A DNA stretch of 64,000 nucleotides from Thiomonas intermedia (GCF_002028405.1 NZ_CP020046.1:186001-250000), one strand, 5' to 3'. Counted from the first letter of the stretch, positions 8,651-17,772 are shown. Made by a program: numbers and translations. Notes: generated by a model not told the origin, from the sequence alone.

Positions 8651-8803
8651 ATGAACGTCAGCTGGCTCGCCTCTCATGTCGATCTCCTCCTCTACATCTA
8701 CGGCGGCATTGCCATCGCGCTGGTGATCTGGACCTTGTGGCGAGTGCGACGCCGCAGGCGCTCTGCCCGACCAGGCGAGCGGCCATCCTCCCACTCGGAC
8801 TGA
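8651..8803 (+). CDS. Possible 50-residue single-TM protein
   Basis: A 50-codon frame preceded by AGGAAA eight bases before the ATG. It encodes a short N-terminus (MNVSWLASHVD), one hydrophobic segment of about 20 residues (LLLYIYGGIAIALVIW) and a strongly basic tail (RVRRRRRSAR), fitting the positive-inside rule. It sits alone between the pgsA start and the cytochrome operon end. No family is recognised. The good ribosome-binding site and membrane topology support a real small membrane protein, but the short length leaves doubt. Confidence 0.45.
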   Translation: MNVSWLASHVDLLLYIYGGIAIALVIWTLWRVRRRRRSARPGERPSSHSD

Positions 8804-8823
8804 CCGACTCGGGCTCCCTGATA

Positions 8824-8869
8824 GCTCATGCGCCAGGTGCCGTCTTCCAACGGCCCATGGCGCATGAGC
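8824..8869. repeat. Long perfect stem-loop after the cytochrome c gene
   Basis: GCTCATGCGCCA (8824-8835) and TGGCGCATGAGC (8858-8869) form a perfect 12-bp stem. Inside it is a second stem, GCCGT/ACGGC. It lies just beyond the stop codons of two convergent genes. No T-run follows on either side. Confidence 0.6.
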
Positions 8870-8901
8870 GCACTGCGGCCTGGTGGAGCGGCCGGCACCT
8901 G

Positions 8902-9219
8902 CTACTTCGTGGCTTTAAGGCCCGCGAAATACATCGCCACCTGATCGATGTCGGAATTGCTCAGCGGCTTGGCCATCGGCCCCATCACGGGGTTCGGGCG
9001 TGTGCCGTCACGAAACTCCCTCAGCGTCTGCACCAGGTAGTCCTTGTTCTGGCCGGCCAGATTGGGATAGGTCGGCAGAATGGCATGGCCATCCACCCCG
9101 TGGCAGGCAAAGCACACGCCGAACTTCGCGCTGAACGCCGCCGTCGGCGCGGCCTGAGCCAGGCTCGCAGAAAGCAGCACGCCAGCGGCCGTCAGAAAAA
9201 CAGATTTCAGAAAAGTCAT
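8902..9219 (-). CDS. Periplasmic monohaem cytochrome c
   Basis: A 105-residue class I cytochrome c of the c553 / c4-half type. A signal peptide spans residues 1-23 (ending AQA). The haem motif CFACH is at residues 36-40, the conserved YPNLAGQ follows, and a Met ligand is probably in NPVMGPM. I chose the ATG at 9219 because it opens the signal peptide; the longer frame upstream belongs to the neighbouring gene's DNA. It is the last gene of the three-gene oxidase-like operon, 28 bases after it, and is the likely soluble electron donor or carrier for that complex. Confidence 0.9.
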   Translation of the reverse strand: MTFLKSVFLTAAGVLLSASLAQAAPTAAFSAKFGVCFACHGVDGHAILPTYPNLAGQNKDYLVQTLREFRDGTRPNPVMGPMAKPLSNSDIDQVAMYFAGLKATK

Positions 9220-9247
9220 GATCGAGAGTTCCAGATTCAGATAAGCA

Positions 9248-10492
9248 TCAGACGACGTTGCGCACATAGGCCCACACGCCGATGGCGAAGAACACGGCCA
9301 GCCAGGTGAAGTTGATCCAGACCGCGGCATCTCCGATGCGGGACACCATCCGGTCGGCGGTGTAAAGCCCTTTGACCTTGCCCGCCTTCCACAGCAGCGT
9401 CGAATAAAACGTGACGAGTCCACCGCCCACGCAGATCAAGGTCGCGAAGAACCAGAACACCGCGCCCCACTCATCGTGCGGTTTGGAATTCAGGTCGTAA
9501 TGAAACGGCGCCAGATAGGCCACCCGCAGCGCCTCGCGATCGACCGAGATGAGCAGGGCCATGAAGGCATAGAAGGCCATGGCTGAATACGCCTGCAGCG
9601 CAGACCCGCCCACCGGTACCTGGCGGGCATACAAGGCCACGCCCACGATCAACACCAGCGTCAGCCAGAAGAGCGGTTGGGTGAACACCTGCATGTAAGA
9701 CGGCAGCCCGAGCGCCCACAGCAGGCCGGTGATGAGTTGTAGGGCCACACCCCAGTAGGCGGTCTTCACCCCGAGGCGATGCGCCAGATCGAGATAGTCG
9801 GCCGGGAAGTCATCACGCGCCCGGAAGTAGCGGGCGTAGCCGAGCAGGAAAACTCCGGTCATGGTGAGTGACATGACGATGAAAAAGGCGAAGCGCGGCA
9901 GCTCAAAAGCGTGAATGCCCATGCCGTTCATCACCGGCACGCCGTGCGGCGCATACCACTGCATCCACTTCTGCGGAAACAGGCCCTGATACGACAGGAC
10001 GTGCATGATGAAGCCGTCGAAAATCAACAGCGACAACGCTCCTGTGGCCCACCACACCGTCGCATCGGGAGCCTCGGCGGCGTGCGAAACGTCGTGATTC
10101 TTGAAATAAAACACGAACCACATCGTGTAGCCGATGCCCAGGCTGAAGATGAAAAAGATCACCCAGAAGGCCGATAGCACATTGCTGGTGTACCAGGACG
10201 GGTCGTAAATCGTCTGCGTGAACAGCAGCGGCGCCACGCCCAGCACAATGGCCATCGAGACGGCCACTTTGGCCACGCCGGTCATGGCCACCGACAGCCG
10301 GGCCCAGGCGGCTTGCTGGCGGCGCATGAAGGCGATGATGGCCAGCAAGCCCGAGCCCAGCGCCAAATTGACGAATGCGATGTGGAACGACCAGGTCAGG
10401 ACGTTCAGATACTGGAAGATCCATGCCGGCGCCGGCAGGCCCGCAGGGTCCTGCAAGGCGTGCAGCATGGCGGAAACGGAGGCGTTGTCCAT
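9248..10492 (-). CDS. Polytopic CydA-like second subunit of an oxidase-like complex
   Basis: A 414-residue integral membrane protein with about nine TM segments. TM1 (WSFHIAFVNLALGSGLLAII) carries a His in a setting like the haem-ligand helix of CydA. GVAPLLFTQTIYDPSWYTSN also resembles the CydA-type loop between early helices. It does not look like a classical CydB. It starts four bases after the stop of the larger CydA-like/cytochrome c fusion, with an AAGGAC ribosome-binding site, so the two are surely made together. I infer a heterodimer of two CydA-type proteins. Haem content and whether the complex reduces O2 are unknown. Confidence 0.65.
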   Translation of the reverse strand: MDNASVSAMLHALQDPAGLPAPAWIFQYLNVLTWSFHIAFVNLALGSGLLAIIAFMRRQQAAWARLSVAMTGVAKVAVSMAIVLGVAPLLFTQTIYDPSWYTSNVLSAFWVIFFIFSLGIGYTMWFVFYFKNHDVSHAAEAPDATVWWATGALSLLIFDGFIMHVLSYQGLFPQKWMQWYAPHGVPVMNGMGIHAFELPRFAFFIVMSLTMTGVFLLGYARYFRARDDFPADYLDLAHRLGVKTAYWGVALQLITGLLWALGLPSYMQVFTQPLFWLTLVLIVGVALYARQVPVGGSALQAYSAMAFYAFMALLISVDREALRVAYLAPFHYDLNSKPHDEWGAVFWFFATLICVGGGLVTFYSTLLWKAGKVKGLYTADRMVSRIGDAAVWINFTWLAVFFAIGVWAYVRNVV

Positions 10493-10495
10493 GAG

Positions 10496-11977
10496 TCAGT
10501 CCTTTGCTTTTTCGGTAGACACGGCCGCGGCCTGCGCCAGGGCGGTAGGCAGCGGCGCCGGGGCGGCGGCACGAACGATCGGATGGCCTTCGGCATCCAC
10601 CGTGCCTGCGTTGACGGCCGCCAGAAAGGTGGCGAGCGCCTTCTGTTCATCGGCTGGCAGATCGATCTTCGGCATATAGGGCACCGTGCCGTGAGCCAGC
10701 GGCCCGGCGAGAAATCCCTGGATCATGGCCACGTCGGTCGTGCCGTGCAGCAACTGCGGCAGCGGACGCAGAGGACCGTCGCGGTTGATCGAATGACAGT
10801 TCGAGCAGGACATCACCGCCAGCAGCCTTCCCGCCGCCATCTGGTTCTGCGGTGTGATCACGCGCAGGTCGGCCGGTACGAACGCGGCCGTCTTGAGCAG
10901 ACCTTCCTTGGCGATGATGGGCACTTCATCCTGGATGCCCAGGCCCGGCACATCGCGGCCGATGATCTGATTGGAATACATGTATTGCCCGGCGACCCAG
11001 GGTTTGCGCAGACTCTCCCGCGTGCGCTCCTCCGGCCAGATGCCCGCGACCAGCAGGATCACGACCATCGCGGCCGCCATGGGCACCCTCACCGCCTGGG
11101 GCTTGAGATAGACCCACAGCAGGTAGCCGCCGATCAGCACCGAGGTGATCGCCAGCGGAATGAAGGTGGTCACGCGGAAGTCCACATAGCCGAACCAGTG
11201 CGGCAGGCGATCCTTGAGGATGACCAGGGCGTTCGGCGGGAGCGTGGCGACGTACCACATGAACGACAGCGCGCCGCCGACCAGGCCGAACAGGCCCAGT
11301 TGGGCCACGGTCTTTCCCACGTCCTGCCTCAGCGCGTTGCCCTTGGGAATGGCGGCGACGATGATGGTGCCGACCACCGCCGCCGACGTCAGCATCAGAA
11401 AGGCCCGTTCGGCCAATTGCGCGGCGAAGTTCAGATTGAAGAAGGCGTCGAACACGCTGCCCGTGAGGTACCAGCGATCATTGCCCGGCCACATCATGAA
11501 TGACAGGATGCCCACGATGAGCACCAGGGTCGCGATGGAACTCACCACGAAGGTCCAGGTGATCTTCAGGTGCGTCTTCGGATCGATCTTGCCGATGGTG
11601 TAGACCAGGGCGTACACCCCGATCACTTCCACGGTGAAGAACACCCATTCGGTGGCCCAGGCCCAGACAAAGTTGTGGATCAGCGCGGAAATGCCGCGCG
11701 GACTGGCCACGGTGACCGAATACCAGATCCCGGGTCCCGTCACCGATCCCCAGATGTAGGAGAACACCAGCAGGAACATGCCGTACTTCTTGATGTACTG
11801 CATGATTTCGGGCTTGTTCTCCCGAACCGCCCGGCTCTCCAGCATGGCGAACAGCACGGCGGCACCGACCGAGGTATTGGACGCCAGCACGTGGATCGTG
11901 CCGATGATGCCCATCACCCAGGCCGTGCCGATTTGAGGCACATACCACGTCGGGTACAGGCCGATCAGCTCTGACAT
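10496..11977 (-). CDS. CydA-like oxidase subunit fused to C-terminal cytochrome c
   Basis: A 493-residue protein. The N-terminal ~340 residues are a polytopic CydA-like core: TM1 contains GTIHVLASNTSVGAAVLF with a likely haem-ligand His. At about residues 330-345 the family Q-loop motif GRQPW is replaced by an RKPW segment followed by YMYSNQII. The C-terminal domain has a cytochrome c motif CSNCH (about residue 390) and a later MPKIDLP Met-ligand candidate. I chose the ATG at 11977 over a TTG 18 bases upstream because AAGGAG is ideally placed before it. First gene of a three-gene operon with an FNR-type site about 90 bases upstream. Membership of the cytochrome bd superfamily is from visible motifs. 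The electron donor could be cytochrome c rather than quinol. Confidence 0.75.
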   Translation of the reverse strand: MSELIGLYPTWYVPQIGTAWVMGIIGTIHVLASNTSVGAAVLFAMLESRAVRENKPEIMQYIKKYGMFLLVFSYIWGSVTGPGIWYSVTVASPRGISALIHNFVWAWATEWVFFTVEVIGVYALVYTIGKIDPKTHLKITWTFVVSSIATLVLIVGILSFMMWPGNDRWYLTGSVFDAFFNLNFAAQLAERAFLMLTSAAVVGTIIVAAIPKGNALRQDVGKTVAQLGLFGLVGGALSFMWYVATLPPNALVILKDRLPHWFGYVDFRVTTFIPLAITSVLIGGYLLWVYLKPQAVRVPMAAAMVVILLVAGIWPEERTRESLRKPWVAGQYMYSNQIIGRDVPGLGIQDEVPIIAKEGLLKTAAFVPADLRVITPQNQMAAGRLLAVMSCSNCHSINRDGPLRPLPQLLHGTTDVAMIQGFLAGPLAHGTVPYMPKIDLPADEQKALATFLAAVNAGTVDAEGHPIVRAAAPAPLPTALAQAAAVSTEKAKD

Positions 11978-12064
11978 ACGAACTCCTTCAAGCAATGTGT
12001 CAATGAGCGGCTCACGGTCTTCGTGCCGTTGCCCGCCCGATCTTTATCGGTTCATCAGTATTCA

Positions 12065-12078
12065 CTGATATAGATCAG
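12065..12078 (-). promoter_or_regulatory. FNR/DNR-type palindrome upstream of oxidase-like operon
   Basis: CTGAT-ATAG-ATCAG has perfect half-sites around a 4-base spacer. It differs from the FNR consensus TTGAT-N4-ATCAA only in the outer base of each arm. Its centre is about 95 bases before the start of the CydA-like gene, a distance that would allow binding near -41.5 of a promoter. Regulation by an FNR/ANR/DNR-type protein is inferred. Confidence 0.55.
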
Positions 12079-12379
12079 GGAACAAGATGACAAAACGCCG
12101 CTGGGAAAACCCTGAATGACAAATCCACCCGATGGGTATCAAGCGTGTTGCCAGCGTCAGCTCGGCCCCGCGACGATCCTGCTCTTGGCGGCAGGCAGCT
12201 GAGAGCCTAGGCGCGAAACGGGGCGTCTCCGCAGAGGCTCAAGTCACGGCCTTGATTGATGTCAAAGTGGTCATCGGCAAAGGCTCCGGGCCTCTCTGAA
12301 TCACCGGGCCTGGGGCCGTTTTCACCGCACAAGCGCGCGAGGGTGCGACGTTTCGCCGCATGAATCGTCCCCCTTGCTG

Positions 12380-12412
12380 GTAATCAATAGTCAGTCTGAT
12401 ACATATGATTAC
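12380..12412. promoter_or_regulatory. Inverted repeat upstream of periplasmic protein gene
   Basis: GTAATCA (12380-12386) and TGATTAC (12406-12412) form a perfect 7-bp inverted repeat in an AT-richer patch 50-85 bases before the start at 12464. It may be an operator for the gene to the right. The rest of the 485-base divergent intergenic region (11978-12463) shows only this repeat and the FNR-type site. Confidence 0.35.
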
Positions 12413-12463
12413 ATTTCTGTTTTCAGCCCATGCATCGTGCCTGGGCCCCAACAGGAGTTCGTC

Positions 12464-12940
12464 ATGCTTGCCTCCCCCATGTTCAGCCTCAAACGCGCCG
12501 CCCAGTTCGCCTTGCTGGCGATCAGCTTCGCGGGCCCGGTGTCGTTCGCGTCCGCCGAAGGGCCGTCCTACAACCTGGGCGAGCCTGTCATCGCGCTCGT
12601 TCCCGTCATCAAGCAACACGAAAAATCGCTCAAACTCGATGCTGCGCAACAAGAACAGTTCGCCGAATGGCTCAAGACCGCCCCGGCCAAGCGCAAGGCC
12701 GCAGAAGACAAGCTCGCCCAGACCCGGCTGCAGCTGCGCGAGGACTTGTTGAACGGTATGGGCGACACGCCGGAGCGCCAGAGCCTGATCGAGGACATCG
12801 GCAAGCAAGAGGCCGCGCTGGTCGCCATGCGCGCGGGATGCGTGGACAAGATGCGCACCCTGCTGAATGCCGAGCAGTTCAAGGAAGTGATCGCGCTTTA
12901 CAAGGCCTCACTGCACAACAGGCAAGGCGCGGTGAAATAA
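12464..12940 (+). CDS. Small periplasmic helical protein
   Basis: A 158-residue protein with a signal peptide (MLASPMFSLKRAAQFALLAISFAG..., cleavage near SFASA). The mature part is helical and charged, with EKSLKLDAAQQEQFAEWLKTAP and AGCVDKMRTLLNAEQFKEVIALY. The start at 12464 has AGGAG six bases before it, whereas an in-frame ATG at 12374 lacks one. The pattern of two amphipathic helical hairpins, with a late Lxx-EQ segment, recalls Spy/CpxP-like LTxxQ periplasmic proteins. I see no exact motif, so I keep this as a weak resemblance. It is divergent from the oxidase-like operon and may share its control region. Confidence 0.7.
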   Translation: MLASPMFSLKRAAQFALLAISFAGPVSFASAEGPSYNLGEPVIALVPVIKQHEKSLKLDAAQQEQFAEWLKTAPAKRKAAEDKLAQTRLQLREDLLNGMGDTPERQSLIEDIGKQEAALVAMRAGCVDKMRTLLNAEQFKEVIALYKASLHNRQGAVK

Positions 12941-12977
12941 GGCAAATAGGGCCAACGAGGCAGACAAGGCCAACGCC

Positions 12978-14924
12978 TCAATGCAAGGCCTTGTAGAGCG
13001 CGTGGGCGAGTTCGCGGGAGATGCCTTCCACGGTCATCAGATCGTCCTCGCTCGCGGTCTCCACCCCACGAATGCCGCCGAACCGAGCCAGCAGCCTGGC
13101 GCGTCGCTTGGGGCCGATGCCGGGAATGTCTTCCAGCCGCGATCCCCCCGTGCGCACCTTGGCGCGCGCCGCGCGCATGCCGGTGATGGCAAAACGATGC
13201 GCTTCGTCACGGATCTGAGCCACCAGCATGAGCGCGGCGCTGTCGGCGGGCAGGGTGAGCTTGGCGCGACCGTCGGCGAACACCAGTTCCTCCAGGCCGA
13301 CTTTGCGCCCTTCCCCCTTCTCCACGCCGACGATCACACCGAGATCCAGGCCCAGTTCGGTGAACACCTCGCGCGCCATCGCCACTTGTCCACGCCCGCC
13401 ATCGACGAGCACCAGATCGGGAAGCCGCGCTTCGCTGCGGCCTTCGGCCTCGGGGCCCTGCTCGGCGTCCACGGCCAGGGCTTCGGCGACCCGCTTGTAG
13501 CGACGAGTGAGCACCTGGCGCATGGCCGCATAGTCGTCACCGGGTGTGATGTCGTTGATGCGAAACCGCCGGTACTGTGCCGGCTGCATGGCATGTTCGG
13601 CGTACACCACGCACGAGGCCTGGGTGGCCTCGCCCGCCGTATGGCTGATGTCGAAACACTCGACCCGCAATCCTTCGGCCTGCACGGCATCCAGCCCCAG
13701 GACCTGGGCCAGCGCCATGCTCCGCTCACGCTGTGAGCCTTCTTCGGAAAGCAGGCGCGCCAGAGCGATCTGCGCGCCCTTCTGGGCCATGTCCAGCCAA
13801 TCGCGACGCTGGCCGCGCGGCTGGGTGATTTGCTGCAGCCGATGGCCGCCATGCTCGCTCAGCGCATCGAGCAGTTCAGCCTCCATCGCCTGATCGCACA
13901 CCAGAACCGGCGGCGGCGTCATCTGCAGGTAATGCTGGGCGACGAAGGCCTGCAGCACGCTCTGCGCCGCACTGCGGCCCGCATCGGCTGCCGGCGCGTC
14001 GTCATCTGCTGCCAGGTCTTCCAGTTCCAGCGCGGCCTGAACCTGGCTGGGGAAATAGGCGCGATCGCCCAGATGCCGACCGCCCCGCACCATGGCCAGG
14101 TTGACGCAGGCCCGGCCGCCCTTGAGGGCCACGGCCAGAATGTCCACGTCTTCGGCGCTACCCACCTCCATGCTCTGCTGCTGCAGCACCCCCGAGAGCG
14201 CGGCGATCTGGTCGCGCAGCACCGCGGCCTCCTCGAAGCGCCAGGCGTCGGAGAGCGATTGCATTCTGAGCTGCAGATCGCCCATCACCACACCATGATC
14301 GCCACGAAGAAAGCGCACCGCATGCTGCACGTCGCGCGCATAGTCCTCGGGGCTGATCTTGCCGACGCAGGGCGCCGTGCAGCGGTGGATCTGATGCAGC
14401 AGACAGGGCCTGCTGCGGTTGCCGAACACCGTGTCCTCACAGGTGCGCAACTGAAACACCTTCTGCAAGACCGCAATGCTTTCCTTGACCGACCAGGCAT
14501 TGGGATAAGGCCCGAAATACTGCTGCCTGCGGTCGGTCGCGCCGCGGTAATACGCCACGCGCGGGAACGCGTGCGCCGTCGTGATCTGCAGGTACGGGTA
14601 GGACTTGTCGTCCCGGAACAGAATGTTGTAGCGCGGGTGCTGCGTCTTGATCAGGTTGTTCTCGAGCAGCAAGGCCTCGGCTTCGGTGCGGGTGACCGTC
14701 GTGTCCAGCCGTGCGATGCGCGACACCATCAGTCCGATGCGCGTGCCACCGTGATCCTTCTGGAAATAGCTCGACACCCGCCGCCGGAGGTCGCGCGCCT
14801 TGCCCACATACAGCAAGGCGCCGTCCGCCGAAAAATAGCGATAGACCCCGGGCAGATGTGGCAGCGCCGCGACCTGCGCTAGCAGCGCCGTGCTGTGCTC
14901 CGGAACGGAAGGATCGGATGCCAT
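12978..14924 (-). CDS. uvrC: UvrABC system protein C
   Basis: A 648-residue excinuclease subunit that makes both incisions in nucleotide excision repair. The N-terminal GIY-YIG nuclease is at residues about 25-95 ([28 protein letters not shown]). The Cys-containing linker, a UVR motif near 205-240, an RNase H-like C-terminal nuclease ([23 protein letters not shown]) and tandem HhH motifs ([19 protein letters not shown]) follow. I use the ATG at 14924; the TTG nine bases upstream is less likely. The gene ends 37 bases from the convergent periplasmic protein gene. Confidence 0.97.
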   Translation of the reverse strand: MASDPSVPEHSTALLAQVAALPHLPGVYRYFSADGALLYVGKARDLRRRVSSYFQKDHGGTRIGLMVSRIARLDTTVTRTEAEALLLENNLIKTQHPRYNILFRDDKSYPYLQITTAHAFPRVAYYRGATDRRQQYFGPYPNAWSVKESIAVLQKVFQLRTCEDTVFGNRSRPCLLHQIHRCTAPCVGKISPEDYARDVQHAVRFLRGDHGVVMGDLQLRMQSLSDAWRFEEAAVLRDQIAALSGVLQQQSMEVGSAEDVDILAVALKGGRACVNLAMVRGGRHLGDRAYFPSQVQAALELEDLAADDDAPAADAGRSAAQSVLQAFVAQHYLQMTPPPVLVCDQAMEAELLDALSEHGGHRLQQITQPRGQRRDWLDMAQKGAQIALARLLSEEGSQRERSMALAQVLGLDAVQAEGLRVECFDISHTAGEATQASCVVYAEHAMQPAQYRRFRINDITPGDDYAAMRQVLTRRYKRVAEALAVDAEQGPEAEGRSEARLPDLVLVDGGRGQVAMAREVFTELGLDLGVIVGVEKGEGRKVGLEELVFADGRAKLTLPADSAALMLVAQIRDEAHRFAITGMRAARAKVRTGGSRLEDIPGIGPKRRARLLARFGGIRGVETASEDDLMTVEGISRELAHALYKALH

Positions 14925-14929
14925 GATGC

Positions 14930-15616
14930 TCAACTCAAAAGATGCACGGCCCGCTCGAACACCGCGCGGAACATCGGGGCCGTCAGGCGGCCGGTGTTCT
15001 GGTTGTATCGGCTGCAGTGATAACTGTCGATCACGGTGTAGCCTTCGATGCGATGCTCGGCGGCATGGGCGAAGCGCGCCGACGACGCCCTGCGCCCCAG
15101 CGCCATGAGCACGGCGTCATGCGCCACCTTGCCCAGTGCCACGATCACACGCAGATTCGGCATGGCCGCGATCTCCGCCGCCATGAAACGATTGCAGGTC
15201 CGGATTTCCGTCGGCAGCGGCTTGTTGCCTGGCGGCAGACACTTCACGGCATTGCTGACCCGGCACCCTTGGAGCTGCAACCCGTCCGCCGCGCGCAAGG
15301 TCGAAGGGTGGTCGCCGATGCGTACCGGCTCGGGTCTCGTCGCCAGGCCAAGCTCGGTGAGTGTGCCGTACAGCAGCGGCCCGGCACCATCGCCGGTGAA
15401 CGGGCGCCCGGAAGCATTGGCGCCCTTCAGACCGGGCGCCAGACCCGCGATCAGCAGCGGCGCGTCGAGCGGGCCGAACGGCGCCACCGGCTGGCAGGCA
15501 AAATCGGGATGCTCCCGTTTCACTTGGTGTAAAAAGGCCGCAAGTCGTGGGCACAGACGACAATGCGGATCATAAAAAGACAGAGATCTCGAAATCGGTG
15601 CGTTGTCACCCTGCAT
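14930..15616 (-). CDS. Uracil-DNA glycosylase, family 5 (UdgB)-like, Fe-S type
   Basis: A 228-residue protein. It has an N-terminal CRLCPRL cysteine pair and further Cys residues ([14 protein letters not shown]), consistent with a 4Fe-4S cluster. The motif [22 protein letters not shown] matches family 5 uracil-DNA glycosylases. The C-terminal [16 protein letters not shown] corresponds to the usual HPS(x)2N-TG(x)LT motif, with Cys in place of Pro. It would remove uracil or other deaminated bases from DNA. I use the ATG at 15616; another in-frame ATG at 15622 overlaps the start codon of the divergent earP. It lies five bases upstream of uvrC, so two DNA-repair genes are co-transcribed. Confidence 0.82.
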   Translation of the reverse strand: MQGDNAPISRSLSFYDPHCRLCPRLAAFLHQVKREHPDFACQPVAPFGPLDAPLLIAGLAPGLKGANASGRPFTGDGAGPLLYGTLTELGLATRPEPVRIGDHPSTLRAADGLQLQGCRVSNAVKCLPPGNKPLPTEIRTCNRFMAAEIAAMPNLRVIVALGKVAHDAVLMALGRRASSARFAHAAEHRIEGYTVIDSYHCSRYNQNTGRLTAPMFRAVFERAVHLLS

Positions 15617-15620
15617 ATTC

Positions 15621-16787
15621 ATGAAAGTCCAACATCGGTGGGATTTGTTTTGCCATGTCGTCGACAACCTCGGCGATATTGGCGTGACCTGGCGGCTGGC
15701 CCGGCAACTCGTCGCCGAACATCGGCAACAGGTGCGATTATTCCTGGACGACTTCAAGGCGTTTTCACACATCGCCCCACAGGTTCATCTGCGCACGCCT
15801 GAGCAGACCATCGCCGGGGTGCAGATTGTGCCTTGGGTACGCCAGACCCAGGCCACGCCGGGCGATGTTGTCATCGAAATGTTCGGCTGTCAGCTCAGCG
15901 AGGCCTACATCGCCCAGATCGGCAAAGCCTCCCCGCAGCCGATCTGGCTGAACCTCGAACATCTCAGCGCTGAGAAATGGGTCGATCTGCATCACCTCAA
16001 GCCCTCGCCGCAAAGCGGGGGCATCATGAAGTATTTCTACTATCCCGGCTTCACCGGCAAGACCGGCGGCCTGCTGCGGGAGTCCAGCCTGATCGCCCAG
16101 CGCGACAACTGGCAGATGCAGCCCTCGGCCAGGCGCATCGCCCTGCGCGCGCTCGGCCTGCCTCCGCCCCCCGATCACGCCCTGACCGTGCTGCTCTTCA
16201 GCTATGCCCGCCAGCGGCTCGATGGCTGGCTGAACACCATGGCCGCCTCGGAGCGACCGGTGGCGCTCTGGGTCTGCCCCGGCCCGGTGATGAAGACGAT
16301 CAACACCTGGCTGGACATGGCTTTGCAGACGGGGCAGATCACCTCGCGCGGCAGTTTGACCATCTACGCCCTGCCCTACATCCCGCAGCAGCGATTCGAT
16401 GAATTGCTCTGGGCCGCCGACGTCTGCATCGTGCGGGGCGAGGACTCTTTCGTGCGTGCGCAATGGGCCGCGAAGCCGTTCGTCTGGCATATCTACCCGC
16501 AGGAGGACAGTGCCCACGACCGCAAGCTCGATGCCTTCCTCGACCGCTACCTGGTCGAGGCCGACAGCGACCTTCGCGACACCGTGGTGCATTTCTGGAC
16601 CGCCTGGAACCGGGGCCTCGATCTGGCGCCCGCCTGGCTCGAATTCGTAGGCAGCCTGCCCCTGCTGCAGCGCCACGCCCTGAAGTGGTCGCGCGGCCTG
16701 CAAACCCAGACCGACCTGGCCAGCCAGCTCATCGATGAAGTCCAGCAACTTGGCAGCAATCGGCCGAGTCTGGCGCCCGCCCGGTAG
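15621..16787 (+). CDS. earP: EF-P arginine rhamnosyltransferase EarP
   Basis: A 388-residue GT-B fold glycosyltransferase that transfers rhamnose from dTDP-rhamnose to Arg32 of elongation factor P. The N-terminus [26 protein letters not shown] is the family signature, with catalytic Asp in DNLGDIGV. The C-terminal nucleotide-sugar-binding region includes [23 protein letters not shown]. The ATG at 15621 opens the conserved start. efp follows 35 bases downstream with its target Arg, which strongly supports the call. Confidence 0.96.
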   Translation: MKVQHRWDLFCHVVDNLGDIGVTWRLARQLVAEHRQQVRLFLDDFKAFSHIAPQVHLRTPEQTIAGVQIVPWVRQTQATPGDVVIEMFGCQLSEAYIAQIGKASPQPIWLNLEHLSAEKWVDLHHLKPSPQSGGIMKYFYYPGFTGKTGGLLRESSLIAQRDNWQMQPSARRIALRALGLPPPPDHALTVLLFSYARQRLDGWLNTMAASERPVALWVCPGPVMKTINTWLDMALQTGQITSRGSLTIYALPYIPQQRFDELLWAADVCIVRGEDSFVRAQWAAKPFVWHIYPQEDSAHDRKLDAFLDRYLVEADSDLRDTVVHFWTAWNRGLDLAPAWLEFVGSLPLLQRHALKWSRGLQTQTDLASQLIDEVQQLGSNRPSLAPAR

Positions 16788-16822
16788 AATGGACGTTTAT
16801 TTGGAACCCCACAGACTGTTCA

Positions 16823-17377
16823 ATGAAGATCGCACAAGAAATCCGCGCCGGTAATGTCATCATGGTTGGCGACAACCCGATGGTGGTGCAAAAAACCGAA
16901 TACAGCCGGGGCGGCCGCAATGCCGCCACGGTGAAAATGAAGCTCAAGAACCTGCTCACCAGCGGCGGCACCGAAGTGGTCTACAAGGCCGACGACAAGC
17001 TCGACCCGGTCACGCTGGAGCGCAAGGAGTGCACCTACTCCTACTTTGCCGACCCCATGTATGTCTTCATGGACGCCGACTACAACCAGTACGAAGTCGA
17101 AAAAGACAATATGGGCGACAGCCTGAACTACCTGGAAGACGGCATGGCCGTCGAGGTGGTGTTCTACGACGGCAAGGCCATCTCCATCGAAATGCCCACC
17201 ACCGTGGTGCGCGAGATCATCTACACCGAACCCGCCATCAAGGGCGACACCTCGGGCAAGGTGCTCAAGCCCGCCAAGCTGGCCACCGGCTTCGAAGTGC
17301 CCGTGCCCATCTTCGTGGCCACTGGCGACAAGATCGAGATCGACACCCGAACGGGCGAATACCGCAGCCGCGTCTGA
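16823..17377 (+). CDS. efp: Elongation factor P
   Basis: A 184-residue, three-beta-barrel translation factor that rescues ribosomes stalled at polyproline. The modified residue position holds Arg32 ([12 protein letters not shown]), the EarP-type rhamnosylation site rather than the EpmA-type Lys. The C-terminus has the usual [15 protein letters not shown] ending. It is co-directional with earP and followed by a terminator. Confidence 0.98.
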   Translation: MKIAQEIRAGNVIMVGDNPMVVQKTEYSRGGRNAATVKMKLKNLLTSGGTEVVYKADDKLDPVTLERKECTYSYFADPMYVFMDADYNQYEVEKDNMGDSLNYLEDGMAVEVVFYDGKAISIEMPTTVVREIIYTEPAIKGDTSGKVLKPAKLATGFEVPVPIFVATGDKIEIDTRTGEYRSRV

Positions 17378-17412
17378 AACCAGACAACCGCGTCGATCTA
17401 GTCGCACCGACC

Positions 17413-17434
17413 AAGCCGCCCGAGGGCGGCTTTG
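17413..17434 (+). terminator. Rho-independent terminator after efp
   Basis: AAGCCGCC-CGAG-GGCGGCTT followed by TGTTGTT, 35 bases after the efp stop. It also precedes the end of the convergent HiPIP gene and may work for both. Confidence 0.8.
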
Positions 17435-17450
17435 TTGTTCCTGCCTCGCC

Positions 17451-17744
17451 TTACGACGAGAACCGCTCGCACCACCCCTTGGGGAAGATGGTTCCCGCGA
17501 CCAGACGGCAAGCCCCGCTGTCCGTGGCCGATTGACCCGGGATGAAGTAGGCGCAATCACTGCAATGCTGGCCGCCGTGCGGGCCGTCCTGATAGTGCAC
17601 GGCCGTCTTGCTCAGCATGCCGTCGTCGGCCTGTGCCGGCACGAGAGCGGCGGTGCCAACCACGGCGAGCAGCAGGCCGCCACGGCGCAACAGACCACGC
17701 CGCTGAGGGTTGGAAAGTGCCAGGGGCGATTTCGAGTTGTCCAT
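17451..17744 (-). CDS. High-potential iron-sulfur protein (HiPIP)
   Basis: A 97-residue precursor. The N-terminus is Tat-like (RRGLLRRGGLLLAVVG, cleaved near AQA). The four cluster Cys are at residues 61, 64, 79 and 92 (CSDC, then C-x12-C), the HiPIP spacing, with the conserved GWC before the last. HiPIPs are periplasmic one-electron carriers, for example to reaction centres, oxidases or in iron and sulfur oxidation. Tat export fits assembly of the cluster in the cytoplasm. It is the last gene of an operon with an exported haemoglobin and a DUF3034 outer-membrane protein, separated from the former by a stem-loop. Confidence 0.93.
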   Translation of the reverse strand: MDNSKSPLALSNPQRRGLLRRGGLLLAVVGTAALVPAQADDGMLSKTAVHYQDGPHGGQHCSDCAYFIPGQSATDSGACRLVAGTIFPKGWCERFSS

Positions 17745-17772
17745 GAGAAGTCTCCTTGGGGGGGCGATACCG

